Source: JAJDZL01 sp965220665
Lineage (GTDB): Bacteria > Pseudomonadota > Gammaproteobacteria > Arenicellales > JAJDZL01
Direction of reading: 5' to 3'
Length of the DNA stretch: 64,000 nt
Assembly: GCA_965220665.1 (NCBI GenBank)
Contig: CBDCQQ010000004.1
Span: 372,001-436,000 of the forward strand
Shown here: positions 9,044-17,812 of the stretch, one piece after another
Position numbering within the stretch: the first letter of the stretch is position 1
Layout: each line of letters opens with the position of its first letter
Notes under the pieces: model-generated
Told to the model about the DNA's origin: nothing
The model's database searches: none
What the model saw: the letters and a program-made list of their open reading frames with translations, nothing else
Translations under genes and position numbers: made by a program

Positions 9044-10108
9044 ATGAAAACACTATTCAAAGGCACCTTGGCATTGTCGTTGCTTGCTTCAAGCTTTTTG
9101 GCTATGCCTGTTACTAAAGCCCAAGATATTGTGTCGATTCTGACCTGTCCGTACGGATGTGGTGTGATGGAAGGCAACACAATCTTCGGCAATGTGGTAG
9201 CTCGTAGTGGAGGTAACTTGTTCATCGCAGCTCAAGAAACACCGGGCTACATGTACAACGTTCGTGCCATGACCGAGCAGCGGCGATGGAAACACTCCGT
9301 GTTTGGTACTGAAGATGCCATCATTCAGCTAGCTCTGCAAGGTGGTACAGATGCCGTTAAGGAATATCTGCCTGATCCAATTCCGATCAAGTTTCAGTTG
9401 TTGCACGGTGAAGCCTACTGGTCGCAGGGTAAATTCTTTGTCACGACCGACCCCAACATCAAAACAATCCCCGACATGAAGGGCAAGCGAGTCTCGATCG
9501 GGCTGCTTGGCCAAAGCGACTGGGGAGTGTTCCCAGCTCTGTTTCTGAAGCATGCGTATGGAATTGACAGTTCCAATACAGATATTCGCCGCTTGAATCC
9601 TGGCGGACTGACTCAGCAACTGATCGACGGGACAACCGATGTTTGCGTAACCGGGTATGGAACGGAGCCGACACAGTCATATCACCTTCTGAGCGGTCCT
9701 CTCCGAAAGCTGGAAGCATCGGGTAAAAAACTTTACTACATCCCGATGGATCAATGGGCCATTGACAAGATGAATGAGCAGTTTGGAACGACCTGGCTTG
9801 GCATGACCATTAAAGCTGGTACACTGCCGCACCAGGACCAGGACTTTCTTGCGGGATTCAACCGTGGGTATAAAGCTGTCCATCCGGAATTTCCGGAACA
9901 ACTGGCATATGACTATGTTACAGCAACTCACAAACATCTAGATGAGATGCGTGAATTGAGTGCGTTGTGGCAGGTGTTGACGGAAGATATGATGGTCGAT
10001 GGACTGTCGGAGGAAAACACACATCCAGGCGCAATCCGAGCCTACAAGGATTTGGGAATTTGGGACAAACGGCTTAATTTTGTTCCTGTAACCTATCCGG
10101 AATCGTAA
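9044..10108 (+). CDS. TAXI-family TRAP transporter solute-binding protein
   Basis: A periplasmic binding protein of the TAXI type. The start is ATG 9044, preceded by a good GGAGG at about 9032-9036. The N-terminus is a signal peptide (MKTLFKGTLALSLLASSFLA, cleavage probably after KAQ). The body shows the family layout of about 350 residues with the GKRVSIGLLGQ segment and repeated hydrophobic strands. TAXI proteins bind a carboxylate or amino acid and hand it to a fused TRAP membrane protein, which is encoded next. Placement beside the acyl-CoA and carboxylase genes suggests it captures the pathway's substrate. Confidence 0.88.
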   Translation: MKTLFKGTLALSLLASSFLAMPVTKAQDIVSILTCPYGCGVMEGNTIFGNVVARSGGNLFIAAQETPGYMYNVRAMTEQRRWKHSVFGTEDAIIQLALQGGTDAVKEYLPDPIPIKFQLLHGEAYWSQGKFFVTTDPNIKTIPDMKGKRVSIGLLGQSDWGVFPALFLKHAYGIDSSNTDIRRLNPGGLTQQLIDGTTDVCVTGYGTEPTQSYHLLSGPLRKLEASGKKLYYIPMDQWAIDKMNEQFGTTWLGMTIKAGTLPHQDQDFLAGFNRGYKAVHPEFPEQLAYDYVTATHKHLDEMRELSALWQVLTEDMMVDGLSEENTHPGAIRAYKDLGIWDKRLNFVPVTYPES

Positions 10109-10132
10109 TTTACTGACGTCTAATTACGACTA

Positions 10133-10180
10133 CACACCGGCTGAAGTTCGTTTAGATTTTCAGCCGGTGTGACTTTTCTT
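10133..10180 (+). terminator. Intrinsic terminator/attenuator between the TRAP binding protein and permease
   Basis: A 12-bp perfect stem, CACACCGGCTGA at 10133-10144 against TCAGCCGGTGTG at 10160-10171, is followed by a T-rich run. It lies 24 nt after the binding-protein stop and before the permease start at 10213. It probably reduces permease expression relative to the abundant binding protein. Confidence 0.75.
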
Positions 10181-10212
10181 ATTTCCATCGCTGACTAGTA
10201 CGCGCTACGCTT

Positions 10213-12126
10213 ATGTTCACTGCTCCACGAATTCGCAGCGTTGTGGAAAACTCATTCATTGCACTGGGAACCATTCTCACGCTTTACATCGCTGTTTCCG
10301 TATTCGGGTTTATCAGTAACTCAAAAGTCTACTATGCAACTTTTGTTTTCTTTGTGATGTGCATGTCATCTCTTCATGCCTTCAAAGAACTGCTGGACGA
10401 TTATGTGAGTGGCACATTACGTAGCTATTGGAAGACGCGCCTCGGAATTGCGATCGTGGGCACAGTGCTTGCGGTAGGCTGCTCAGCCTACGTGCGAATC
10501 CACGCAATCCGACTGGACTCCGTTCACCCCTTTTTTGATAACTTTGACATCACGATCGGCATCCTTTTCATTATTGGAATCATGCTGCTCAATTTCCTGC
10601 ACTGGGGATGGTTGCTGACCTCGTTGATTGTCATCATCATCTGTTATTTTTTCTTTGGCCACCTGGTACCGTATCCAATCCTGCGATTGCCGGAGTACGA
10701 TGTGGGATTTGTTATTCACTATTTAGGGTTAGGCGTTAGTGAAGGTATTTTCTGGCTCGCCAGGCTTGCAGCCGACAAGCTCTACTTTCTGGTCATATTT
10801 GCCGCGATTTTGTTGGGTGTTGGTATGCTCAAGATGGTCATTGAGATCGGTAAGGTTACAGGGCGACGCGTTCGAGGTGGAGCAGCTTTCCCCGCAATCA
10901 TTGGAAGCGGAATTGTTGCTTCAGTAATGGGGCAGGCAGTTTCCAACGTTGTTCTGACAGGACGACTGACCATCCCAATGATGAAAAATCATGGCTATCG
11001 CAAAGATATGGCAGGTGCGATCGAAGCAGTCGCTTCAACATCCGGGCAAATAATGCCGCCGATTCTGGGTCTCGCGGGATTTATCATCGCACTTTTTCTC
11101 AATGTTCCATACATTGAAGTGGCTCTGGCAGCACTAATCCCTGCACTGCTTTTTTTGAGTGGCGCAACATTCGGCGTTATTATCTGCGCCAATCACGAAA
11201 AGCTTGCGCGAATGACAGAAGATGTTGACTATCAGGCGATCTGGAGAATGCTGCCGACATTTCTCATCTCATTCGGAGCAGTAATTATTCTACTGGTTGG
11301 TTACTACTCTCCAGCTATTGCAGGAGTTGTAGGCATCGCTCTTGCAGTCGGTCTTTGTCCCCTTCAGGGGCGTTACCGTCCCAAAATCAAGGAACTGTAT
11401 GGTGCCTACATTGATGGTCTTGTCATTGTAACGCTGCTCTCTCTGCTACTGGTTGCCATCGGACCTCTGGCGCAGACATTTCTGACGACAAATCTCTCTA
11501 ACCGTCTGGCTATCGTGCTCGTTCATGTGTTGCCAGATAGCAAGTTTCTGTTGTTACTGGGAACGATGGTCGTGTCCTTGTTCCTAGGGATGGGTCTGCC
11601 AACACCAGTGGCGTATGTTGTTGTCTCGCTAACCCTTGTACCATTTTTGCAGCAGGGCGGGATTGAAGCCATCCTCGCACATTTCTTTGTCTTTTACTTT
11701 GCAGTGTTTTCGACGTTAACACCACCTGTTGCAGTCAGTGCGCTGGCAGCCGCAAAGCTGTCTGGTGGTACCTTTCTCAGTACAGCCATTGATGGCATGA
11801 AGTTGATGTTGACAACTTTCATTATCCCGTACGGATTTGTTTATCACCCAGAACTCCTGTCATTCCCGAATGTTACCTGGGATGTGATCCCCCCGGTACT
11901 GTTGATACTGTTGTTGCAGTGGACTTCATCGGTCGTTTGCTACGGCTACTTCCTTCGAGACCTTAACTGGACTGAACGATGGGGATTTTTAGTCGTCACC
12001 GCAGTCGGGTTCTCATACTTGATTAACGACCGGCACTTTGAATTGATTGTTCTACTGGCTTCACTGTTTGTGGTGTGCGGCTGGGTTGTTTTCACCCGTA
12101 ACCGAACTGTTCGTTCAGCCGGTTAA
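10213..12126 (+). CDS. TRAP transporter permease, fused 4TM/12TM (TAXI type)
   Basis: A 637-residue integral membrane protein with about 16-18 hydrophobic segments. The first four form the small-subunit (DctQ-like) part and the rest the DctM-like large subunit. Typical DctM signatures are seen: GGAAFPAIIGSGIVASVMGQ with SNVVLTGRLTIPMM, then EAVASTSGQIMPP, FLGMGLPTPVAYV and STLTPPVAVSA. It forms the sodium-driven secondary transporter with the binding protein encoded just upstream. The fused architecture is characteristic of TAXI systems. It is the last gene of the plus-strand half of the catabolic cluster. Confidence 0.9.
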   Translation: MFTAPRIRSVVENSFIALGTILTLYIAVSVFGFISNSKVYYATFVFFVMCMSSLHAFKELLDDYVSGTLRSYWKTRLGIAIVGTVLAVGCSAYVRIHAIRLDSVHPFFDNFDITIGILFIIGIMLLNFLHWGWLLTSLIVIIICYFFFGHLVPYPILRLPEYDVGFVIHYLGLGVSEGIFWLARLAADKLYFLVIFAAILLGVGMLKMVIEIGKVTGRRVRGGAAFPAIIGSGIVASVMGQAVSNVVLTGRLTIPMMKNHGYRKDMAGAIEAVASTSGQIMPPILGLAGFIIALFLNVPYIEVALAALIPALLFLSGATFGVIICANHEKLARMTEDVDYQAIWRMLPTFLISFGAVIILLVGYYSPAIAGVVGIALAVGLCPLQGRYRPKIKELYGAYIDGLVIVTLLSLLLVAIGPLAQTFLTTNLSNRLAIVLVHVLPDSKFLLLLGTMVVSLFLGMGLPTPVAYVVVSLTLVPFLQQGGIEAILAHFFVFYFAVFSTLTPPVAVSALAAAKLSGGTFLSTAIDGMKLMLTTFIIPYGFVYHPELLSFPNVTWDVIPPVLLILLLQWTSSVVCYGYFLRDLNWTERWGFLVVTAVGFSYLINDRHFELIVLLASLFVVCGWVVFTRNRTVRSAG

Positions 12127-12406
12127 TTTCAGAATAACAGGTTCAATTAAAGGACTTAGTCGTCCCTCAATCAAGAATCTGCCACATTGATCTTAAGGTT
12201 ATCAATTGGACACACTTAACACCGACGTTGAAATGACAGCAGTTCTTAGTGCTTGGCAGGAAACCAATATAGTGCATAATAATTTAATAGAAACAAAGAC
12301 GTAAAGGCATATTACCGGCACCGTAGATTTCTCGAAACAAGCCAGTATTCTACCAAAACGCACCTGAAACCTTTGATTGAAACCATTTTGACGGAAGCTT
12401 CAGGCA

Positions 12407-13622
12407 ATGATCATGCGACAAGTCGTATCCAACCAGCACGAACTCGGCGGCACATTCATCGGTGTCATCGTGATCAATCGGAAATCCAGAGACGATTTTC
12501 CAGCAGTGCTGATGGGTTTGCGACAGTTGTATATGAATCCACTTGACTCGAGAAAAACTGTTTGTACTGCTTGAATCTGAAGTCAATCCCAATGCGAGAA
12601 AAGATACTGGGCGGCCGGGTATGGATCTTTGGCGGATTTTGGTGCTTGTAGTTCTCAAACAGGGACTGAACTGCGATTATGACAGGCTCGCACATATTGC
12701 CATCCACGATGCGCTGGTGCAAAAATGCTGGGACACGGAATGCTGGACACACCTACGACCGGCAAACCGTTGCCGACAATGTCAGGCTGCTGAGCCCGCA
12801 ACTGCTTGCGAAGATCAGCCAGCTGGTGTTCGAGACCGGCCACGAAGTGGCAAGAAAAAAGCCTGGCGCAACATTGCGCGGGCGCACTGACTCGTTCTGC
12901 GTTGAGACCGACGTGCATTTCCCGACAAACCAACCGCCTTTGGGACACAATGCGCTGTGGCATCCGCACAGCAGCGACATTGGCAGATGATTTGGGTATT
13001 GCCGGCTGGAGACTGCATCAGCATCACTCGAACAAGATCAAACAAGCGTTCTTCGAAACGGATTAAAAATCGCTCGAGAATATGACAAAGTATCTGGCAG
13101 TGTGTGGACAGCAACTTGAGCGGATTGACACCCTAGTGAAAGCCGCGGGGGTATCTCAGGAACTGAATGTTCCGGTCTGTGTGGTTGAAGATCAGCATCA
13201 GTTTGTACTGCACCATCGGATCATGTGGCAAGGCGGTGATGTGGACCATGCTGTCGCGGTGATTGACTAAGCCCGCAGCTGAGTGCCTGCAGTTTCGACA
13301 GGGGCTATGTTCGCCTGCCAATCAGATTGAACTCGCGGAGAGGCTTGAAAAATGTGCTTTGCCTGAAAAAAGCTGCCTCGGCGCAGCGGCTTCGGCGTAT
13401 CAGTCTCAGCAGTGGTTCAGGGCTGCCCAAAAAAACACCCTGGCATTGAGTCTGCAATCGGAACACTGTGGGCTGGACTGGGTCCAGGATCATGGCAGAT
13501 TGGAATTTGAGCGCACTGTCGCACTTTCGGTGCCGGCGGCCAATCTCAAACGGCTGGGTACAATTTTGCGTGACAAACAGCGCAAAACACTCGCTCGCCA
13601 GCAAAGACTGCGCGCCGCCTAG
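12407..13622 (+). pseudogene. Decayed ISNCY-family transposase
   Basis: Pieces of one transposase are spread over all three plus-strand frames. From 12407: QHELGG, then KSRDDFPAVLMGLRQLYMNP. After a frame change near 12535: FVLLESEVNPNARKDTGRPG and GLNCDYDRLAHIA. Later pieces are ISQLVFETGHEVARKKPG, LNVPVCVVEDQHQFVLHHRI and, to 13622, GLCSPANQIELAERLEKCA and LKRLGTILRDKQRKTLARQQ. The order and wording match ISNCY-type DDE transposases, but there are several frameshifts and missing stretches, so it is dead. No clean terminal inverted repeats were found. The gap before it (12127-12406) shows no gene. Confidence 0.75.
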
Positions 13623-13878
13623 CGTTCCATATCTCCCACCGAGAAGTCAAATACGGCTCCCGGAGGCCTGACTGTGGGTGGAAATCATGATTTTGCTCTA
13701 ATCTGGCCAAAACCTTCCAAAATCTCTGGCAGACTCTAACTACATTGATATCGAGGATAACCATATAAACCCGCAATCAGAATTGACTGATTTAATGGTC
13801 TGCCGTAGACATCCAAATCATCGTAGTGGGTACCCCTTTCCTGTCAATCTCAAGCTAAACAGCACAAGCCACAGATAT

Positions 13879-13917
13879 GTATGTTATTATGTATTTATTA
13901 AATACATAATAACATAC
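13879..13917. repeat. 39-nt near-perfect palindrome upstream of vapBC
   Basis: Two 19-nt arms that are exact reverse complements (13879-13897 and 13899-13917) surround a single central T. The sequence is almost pure A+T with a few G/C. It lies in the otherwise empty stretch 13623-14083, between the dead transposase and the antitoxin gene, about 165 nt upstream of vapB. It could form a cruciform, act as an operator, or be a relic of a mobile-element end; no T-tract follows it on the plus strand. Confidence 0.8.
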
Positions 13918-14083
13918 AATAATCCGATAGTACATTCTCAGAATCTTAGAATTTTTCTGATTCTCACAACACGCGAACAATTACGTAGAACGTTTTGGAA
14001 ATGGATGCCTGGCGGAATCATTGAGCCGCAATCATTGCTAGAAGAATTTTGAGGCAGATCATTCGACAAGGGAGGCAAAGCAT

Positions 14084-14395
14084 ATGGCAATAAATCTTAC
14101 TCACCGGCCCGATCTGGAAGATGCAATAGAACAATTGGCTAAACGTCTGAATATGACTGGCCGCGGACGCAAAACCCGGGTCATTGAGCGAGCTTTGGAC
14201 GCCTTACAGGACAAACTGGACGTTCAACAACCCAGTCCAGAATATATTCGCGATTCTCTTGCAAAACTGGCAACAGATGGTGAAGTTTTTCGGGAACAGG
14301 TATACCGGGACAATCCTCACTGGCGGACAAGTGAAAAACCGCTTTCTGAGCTGCTCCAAGAAGAGCTGTACGATGAAATCGGATTGCCCAAATGA
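14084..14395 (+). CDS. vapB: VapB-like antitoxin
   Basis: A 103-residue small protein preceded by a strong GGGAGG ribosome-binding site. The N-terminal half (NLTHRPDLEDAIEQLAKRLN, then KTRVIERALDALQDKL) looks like a ribbon-helix-helix type DNA-binding antitoxin. The C-terminal half is charged and suited to toxin binding. Its last codons overlap the start of the PIN-domain gene (TGA inside ATGATC), the usual antitoxin-toxin coupling. Antitoxin identity rests partly on the partner; the N-terminal fold was judged by eye. Confidence 0.75.
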   Translation: MAINLTHRPDLEDAIEQLAKRLNMTGRGRKTRVIERALDALQDKLDVQQPSPEYIRDSLAKLATDGEVFREQVYRDNPHWRTSEKPLSELLQEELYDEIGLPK

Positions 14396-14808
14396 TCGTC
14401 ATTGACACATCCGCGATTTACGCAATTCTAGCGAAAGAAGAAGAATTTGCGATGTATTCCACGATCATAGAGCAGTCGCGAACCGCACTGATCTCTGCTG
14501 GCAGCGCTATAGAACTGCTTGCAGTAACGAATCGGTACACCAAGATTTTCGAAAACGCGAAATACTTCCTAAATGAGAGGTATATCCGTGTTGTACCCGT
14601 TGATCTTGAGCAGGTTGAGATCGCCGGCGAAGCTTACCGCAAGTATGGTCGCGGTAACCATCCTGCTCAACTGAATCTAGGTGACGTTTTTGCCTATTCA
14701 CTTGCCAAGCAGCTTGACGCACCGTTGCTTTATAAGGGCAATGACTTTGCCCAGACCGATATCAAACCCGTCACTGGGTATTTTCACTACGGCACACCAA
14801 CGGGTTAA
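14392..14808 (+). CDS. vapC: VapC-like PIN-domain ribonuclease toxin
   Basis: A 138-residue PIN domain protein. The metal-binding acidic residues are in place: MIVIDTSAIYAIL (Asp5), the SAIELL glutamate near residue 43, NLGDVFAYSLAK (Asp) and a C-terminal acidic position in KGNDFAQTDI. VapC toxins cleave initiator tRNA or rRNA and are held inactive by VapB. It overlaps the antitoxin gene by 4 nt. The pair follows a dead transposase and a palindrome, so the whole 12.4-14.8 kb stretch reads as an acquired island. Confidence 0.85.
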   Translation: MIVIDTSAIYAILAKEEEFAMYSTIIEQSRTALISAGSAIELLAVTNRYTKIFENAKYFLNERYIRVVPVDLEQVEIAGEAYRKYGRGNHPAQLNLGDVFAYSLAKQLDAPLLYKGNDFAQTDIKPVTGYFHYGTPTG

Positions 14809-15187
14809 ACCTCCTAATCTATCAGTTGGACAAGACAGGAAGAATTTTGAAGGAAGCTCTCTCAAAACATGACCAATGCGCACTGTTCACGCGCTCACAT
14901 TTAACAGGTCTGACCAGCTTGAGAAATTCTCTTGCTGTCTATCCAACCATATCTAGGGAAAAAGCGTAACCCATCAAATGGTTTTGAACGCTACAAGTCT
15001 GTCGTTCGGACTCTTGAACAACTTCCGACACTGGAATTCGATCAGATTCAGCGCATCGTGGACGATGTTGCGCGAAGAAACTCGCAAACGATGGTTTCCA
15101 TCACAACACGGAAAAGCTATTTCAGGCGTACTGACACGCACTCGCAGTGAGTGATGGCTGCATTTTTTAGAGTTATTGTGAATCCGA
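14809..15187. other. Intergenic stretch without a confident gene
   Basis: About 380 nt between vapC and the end of the LarA-like gene. The plus strand has a TTG-started 72-codon frame at 14932-15150 with no recognisable similarity and no clear ribosome-binding site, so it is not called. Confidence 0.5.
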
Positions 15188-16630
15188 TCATGTATGGTGC
15201 GATGAGTTGGCTCGGTGTCCAATGGCATCCGCGGAATTAAGCTTATTGGTCCCAAACTTAAACTGCCGCCGAGTCCAAAAAGTCGGTGCTGCAACCGTCG
15301 TCGGTGACTGACCTGTAATCTTCGTAGCAATTTGCCACGCATGATCAAAATCTCTGCAAGGTGTGATGCCTAGTTTTCTAAACGCTCCCGGATTTTTAGT
15401 CCCAGCCATGATTACCGCTGCTGCGCGTTGCAGGGTATAGTGGCCGATATACATCAGCCAGAATGGGTGCCTGGGATGGTAGGAATTGCCGTTTTCATAC
15501 AGGTCCAGATAGTCAGGCCGAGAACTGATTTCAAGTTCATGTTCAGCAAGATCGCTGATGTCATGATGCCGATCGTATAAATCGATGACTTCCTGATAGG
15601 AGGGGTACATTGTCGAATCGATCTGGCCTGCAGATGGGTTCAGTCCGATCACAACACCCCCTTCCCTCAGGACTGGACGATTCAACCAAATTCGCGCTGG
15701 ATTCAGACATCCTATTGCAGCAATCAAGGTGTTGTCTGCCTCTCCGTATGCGAACCAGTTGCTAAGGCCAATCATCATCACATCAGCCTGAGGTGACGGA
15801 TAGACACTGAACGTGTCAGCTAGGTTCCAGCAAGGTGTTTCAATTTCTGGGGAGTAACCTGCAAACACACCAGCCATCTGACCACCCACCCCTACCACTG
15901 AATTGACGTAGAAGATACGCTTACCCATCGCATTTTCCATGTAATCATGCACTTCAGCCTTCATTCCCCGATACATCATGGTTCGGTGATCACCTGTCGT
16001 AGACTTTGGATGATGCCAGAACCGATGGGCATGATGCGATGCAAGACTATTGGCTGACGCAAGACCCGTTACTGCGCCAGTACCCGAATACCCACCTACA
16101 TAGGTAGCAGAAACAGTGCCAACGTATATCGATAAATCCGCCTCAACAAAGCGTCGATTGTGTTCGACATAACCACCCCTTTCCGTTGTACCCAAATAAC
16201 TCAGGCCGTCGGGATTCTGGCAGTCATGATTGATTATCTGACCGATTGGCCAGAATCGATCAAACAGTTCAACACCCAGAAAACGCTTCAACTCTTCTGG
16301 AAACCACTTTCGATGTGCGCCATTTGCGCAGATGAGAGAAATGTCCTTATCCTTGACACCGCCACTCGTCAGCACATCAATCACCTTGGGCAAGATGGTC
16401 TGCCAAGGAAGTGGTGGCCGGGTTGGATCGTCAAAACCAATCGCGACGGTCATGCCCGGCCGGACCAAATCAGCGAGAGGTGGACTAGATACCGGTGTTT
16501 GCAAGGCACTGATGACCTCTGCATCGGGATCATCTAGAAACTTTGGATTTTGAAATTCAATGATCGTTGAGTGATCCGGAAGATCGACCAAAATCTTTCG
16601 AGATCCAAAATCAGTTTTGACAGCAACCAT
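15188..16630 (-). CDS. LarA-family (lactate racemase-like) protein with altered active site
   Basis: A 480-residue protein with the LarA layout: GFDDPTRPPLPW, the CANGAHRKW histidine (His108 equivalent of Lactobacillus plantarum LarA), LFDRFWPIGQIINHDC, NRRFVEADLSIYVG, and a C-terminal lobe with GLSNWFAYGEADNT. In classical LarA the next segment is EPHFMAGFSGGRK, holding a catalytic His and the Lys that covalently carries the nickel-pincer cofactor. Here it reads SATYVGGYSGTGA, so both residues are absent. It is therefore a LarA homologue of unknown substrate rather than a confirmed lactate racemase. The larB-larE-larC genes lie 14 kb away. Confidence 0.75.
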   Translation of the reverse strand: MVAVKTDFGSRKILVDLPDHSTIIEFQNPKFLDDPDAEVISALQTPVSSPPLADLVRPGMTVAIGFDDPTRPPLPWQTILPKVIDVLTSGGVKDKDISLICANGAHRKWFPEELKRFLGVELFDRFWPIGQIINHDCQNPDGLSYLGTTERGGYVEHNRRFVEADLSIYVGTVSATYVGGYSGTGAVTGLASANSLASHHAHRFWHHPKSTTGDHRTMMYRGMKAEVHDYMENAMGKRIFYVNSVVGVGGQMAGVFAGYSPEIETPCWNLADTFSVYPSPQADVMMIGLSNWFAYGEADNTLIAAIGCLNPARIWLNRPVLREGGVVIGLNPSAGQIDSTMYPSYQEVIDLYDRHHDISDLAEHELEISSRPDYLDLYENGNSYHPRHPFWLMYIGHYTLQRAAAVIMAGTKNPGAFRKLGITPCRDFDHAWQIATKITGQSPTTVAAPTFWTRRQFKFGTNKLNSADAIGHRANSSHHT

Positions 16631-16717
16631 GATTATTCACTTAAAGGCTAATAATTTGATGACGAATGAACTTAACTGCGCAAAGATGCAACTTTTATTT
16701 TATAAATTAGGGTTAAG

Positions 16718-16768
16718 AACCGCACTGGCCCAGAGTCGCATGAAACTCTGAGTTGTTGCGGTTTTAAT
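16718..16768 (+). terminator. Two-part hairpin upstream of the ACP gene
   Basis: An outer stem AACCGCA/TGCGGTT (16718-16724 with 16757-16763) encloses an inner CAGAGT/ACTCTG stem and is followed by TTTTAATT on the plus strand. No plus-strand gene precedes it, so it is either the terminator of an unseen short transcript or a leader attenuator for the ACP gene at 16841. Confidence 0.45.
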
Positions 16769-16840
16769 TGGGTCGGGCAGAATATTGAAACCTGGACCAG
16801 AAACGTAATTTCAATCAACTTGATATTTTGAGGATTAAAG

Positions 16841-17062
16841 ATGTCAGAAACAAGAGAACGGCTGAGTAAGCTTGCTAGAGAGCAACTAAGTATGGACAGA
16901 GATCCAAAATTCGACGTTAAATTTAGAGATTCAGGCGTTTCTTCAATGGACGCGATCGCGTTTTTCAAAGTAGTTAATCAAGAGTTCGGTAAAAACCTGA
17001 CTGTGGGAGACTGTGCTGAAGTTCACACTTTGGGTGAACTGGCTGATCTCCTGGACAGGTAA
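16841..17062 (+). CDS. Free-standing acyl carrier protein
   Basis: A 73-residue ACP. The phosphopantetheine site aligns as FRDSGVSSMDAIAFF, with Ser35 as the attachment residue; the Asp that normally precedes it is replaced by Ser34. The helical ends fit (LAREQLS, and VHTLGELADLLDR at the C-terminus). It lies 750 nt upstream of the large PKS on the same strand. It may deliver a starter unit or accept the product, because the PKS ends in a KS-AT pair without a following carrier domain. It is unlikely to be the housekeeping AcpP, given the unusual site and lack of fab neighbours. Confidence 0.8.
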   Translation: MSETRERLSKLAREQLSMDRDPKFDVKFRDSGVSSMDAIAFFKVVNQEFGKNLTVGDCAEVHTLGELADLLDR

Positions 17063-17812
17063 GTCAAATTAGAGATCTACTCATAATTGAATTCCAACCA
17101 ATTGCAGAATACACCACGCTAAATGTTTAAGAGTTATATCCCGTACTCTGCGAGCTACAGGGTCCTGATTCTAGCGACTGAGTTTTACACCGGCACCGTG
17201 AACTGACGTTTCTCAAAGTGGAATACTACTCATTGTTTTTACATATCTTCACGATCCGTCGCCAGAGATTTTTAGCACCAGACATTCCCGTAATTGGTTG
17301 GAGTTCACACTTCATTCAAGAATCCAATCGACATAGACCGGCAAACAGATAGTCTGATCAGACATTTAGGTCAACACGTTGACAAATTAGTCAAATTTGT
17401 TTATGACGTAGGCCATCCACATCGGGGAGAAATTCTTCCGAAATAGAGAATAACACTGTCCACAATTCATCCGATGATCGAACCGATCGTAGTTTACAAA
17501 CATTTGACCCAGATTTGGGAGCCGGCGGATTCGATGCGATGATGGAAGAGAATACAAGGTCATCGCAATACTCTGCTTACGTCCAGTGGAAATCTCACAC
17601 GGCGGGAATATTCATGACTGAATCAATTACTATCTGAAGGCGAGTTGTGACTTTTGCCGCACCGTCACTCAACCACACCTCGCTATAATCTCACGACAAC
17701 TAAATTCCTGGCGTATCCAGTGCCAATGCTATTCAGGTTTGTGTTTTGGAAACCTGTTACATTTTGAACAACGATCATCGCGCTAAGGACTGCAAACAGG
17801 GAGCGAATCGCA
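17063..17812. other. 750-nt gap between ACP and PKS genes
   Basis: No gene is called. Short open stretches of 46-75 codons without good starts exist on the plus strand (for example around 17300-17445 and 17430-17637) but resemble nothing recognisable. The PKS start at 17813 has its own GGGAG ribosome-binding site. The gap is long enough for a regulatory leader or for remains of a lost gene. Confidence 0.5.

Noticed and set aside
14932..15150. 72-codon plus-strand frame between vapC and the LarA-like gene
   Set aside because: TTG start, no ribosome-binding site and no recognisable family; it may be chance.
17300..17640. Short open stretches between the ACP and the PKS
   Set aside because: 46-75 codons, poor starts, no family resemblance and no consistent continuation; noted only as gap content.
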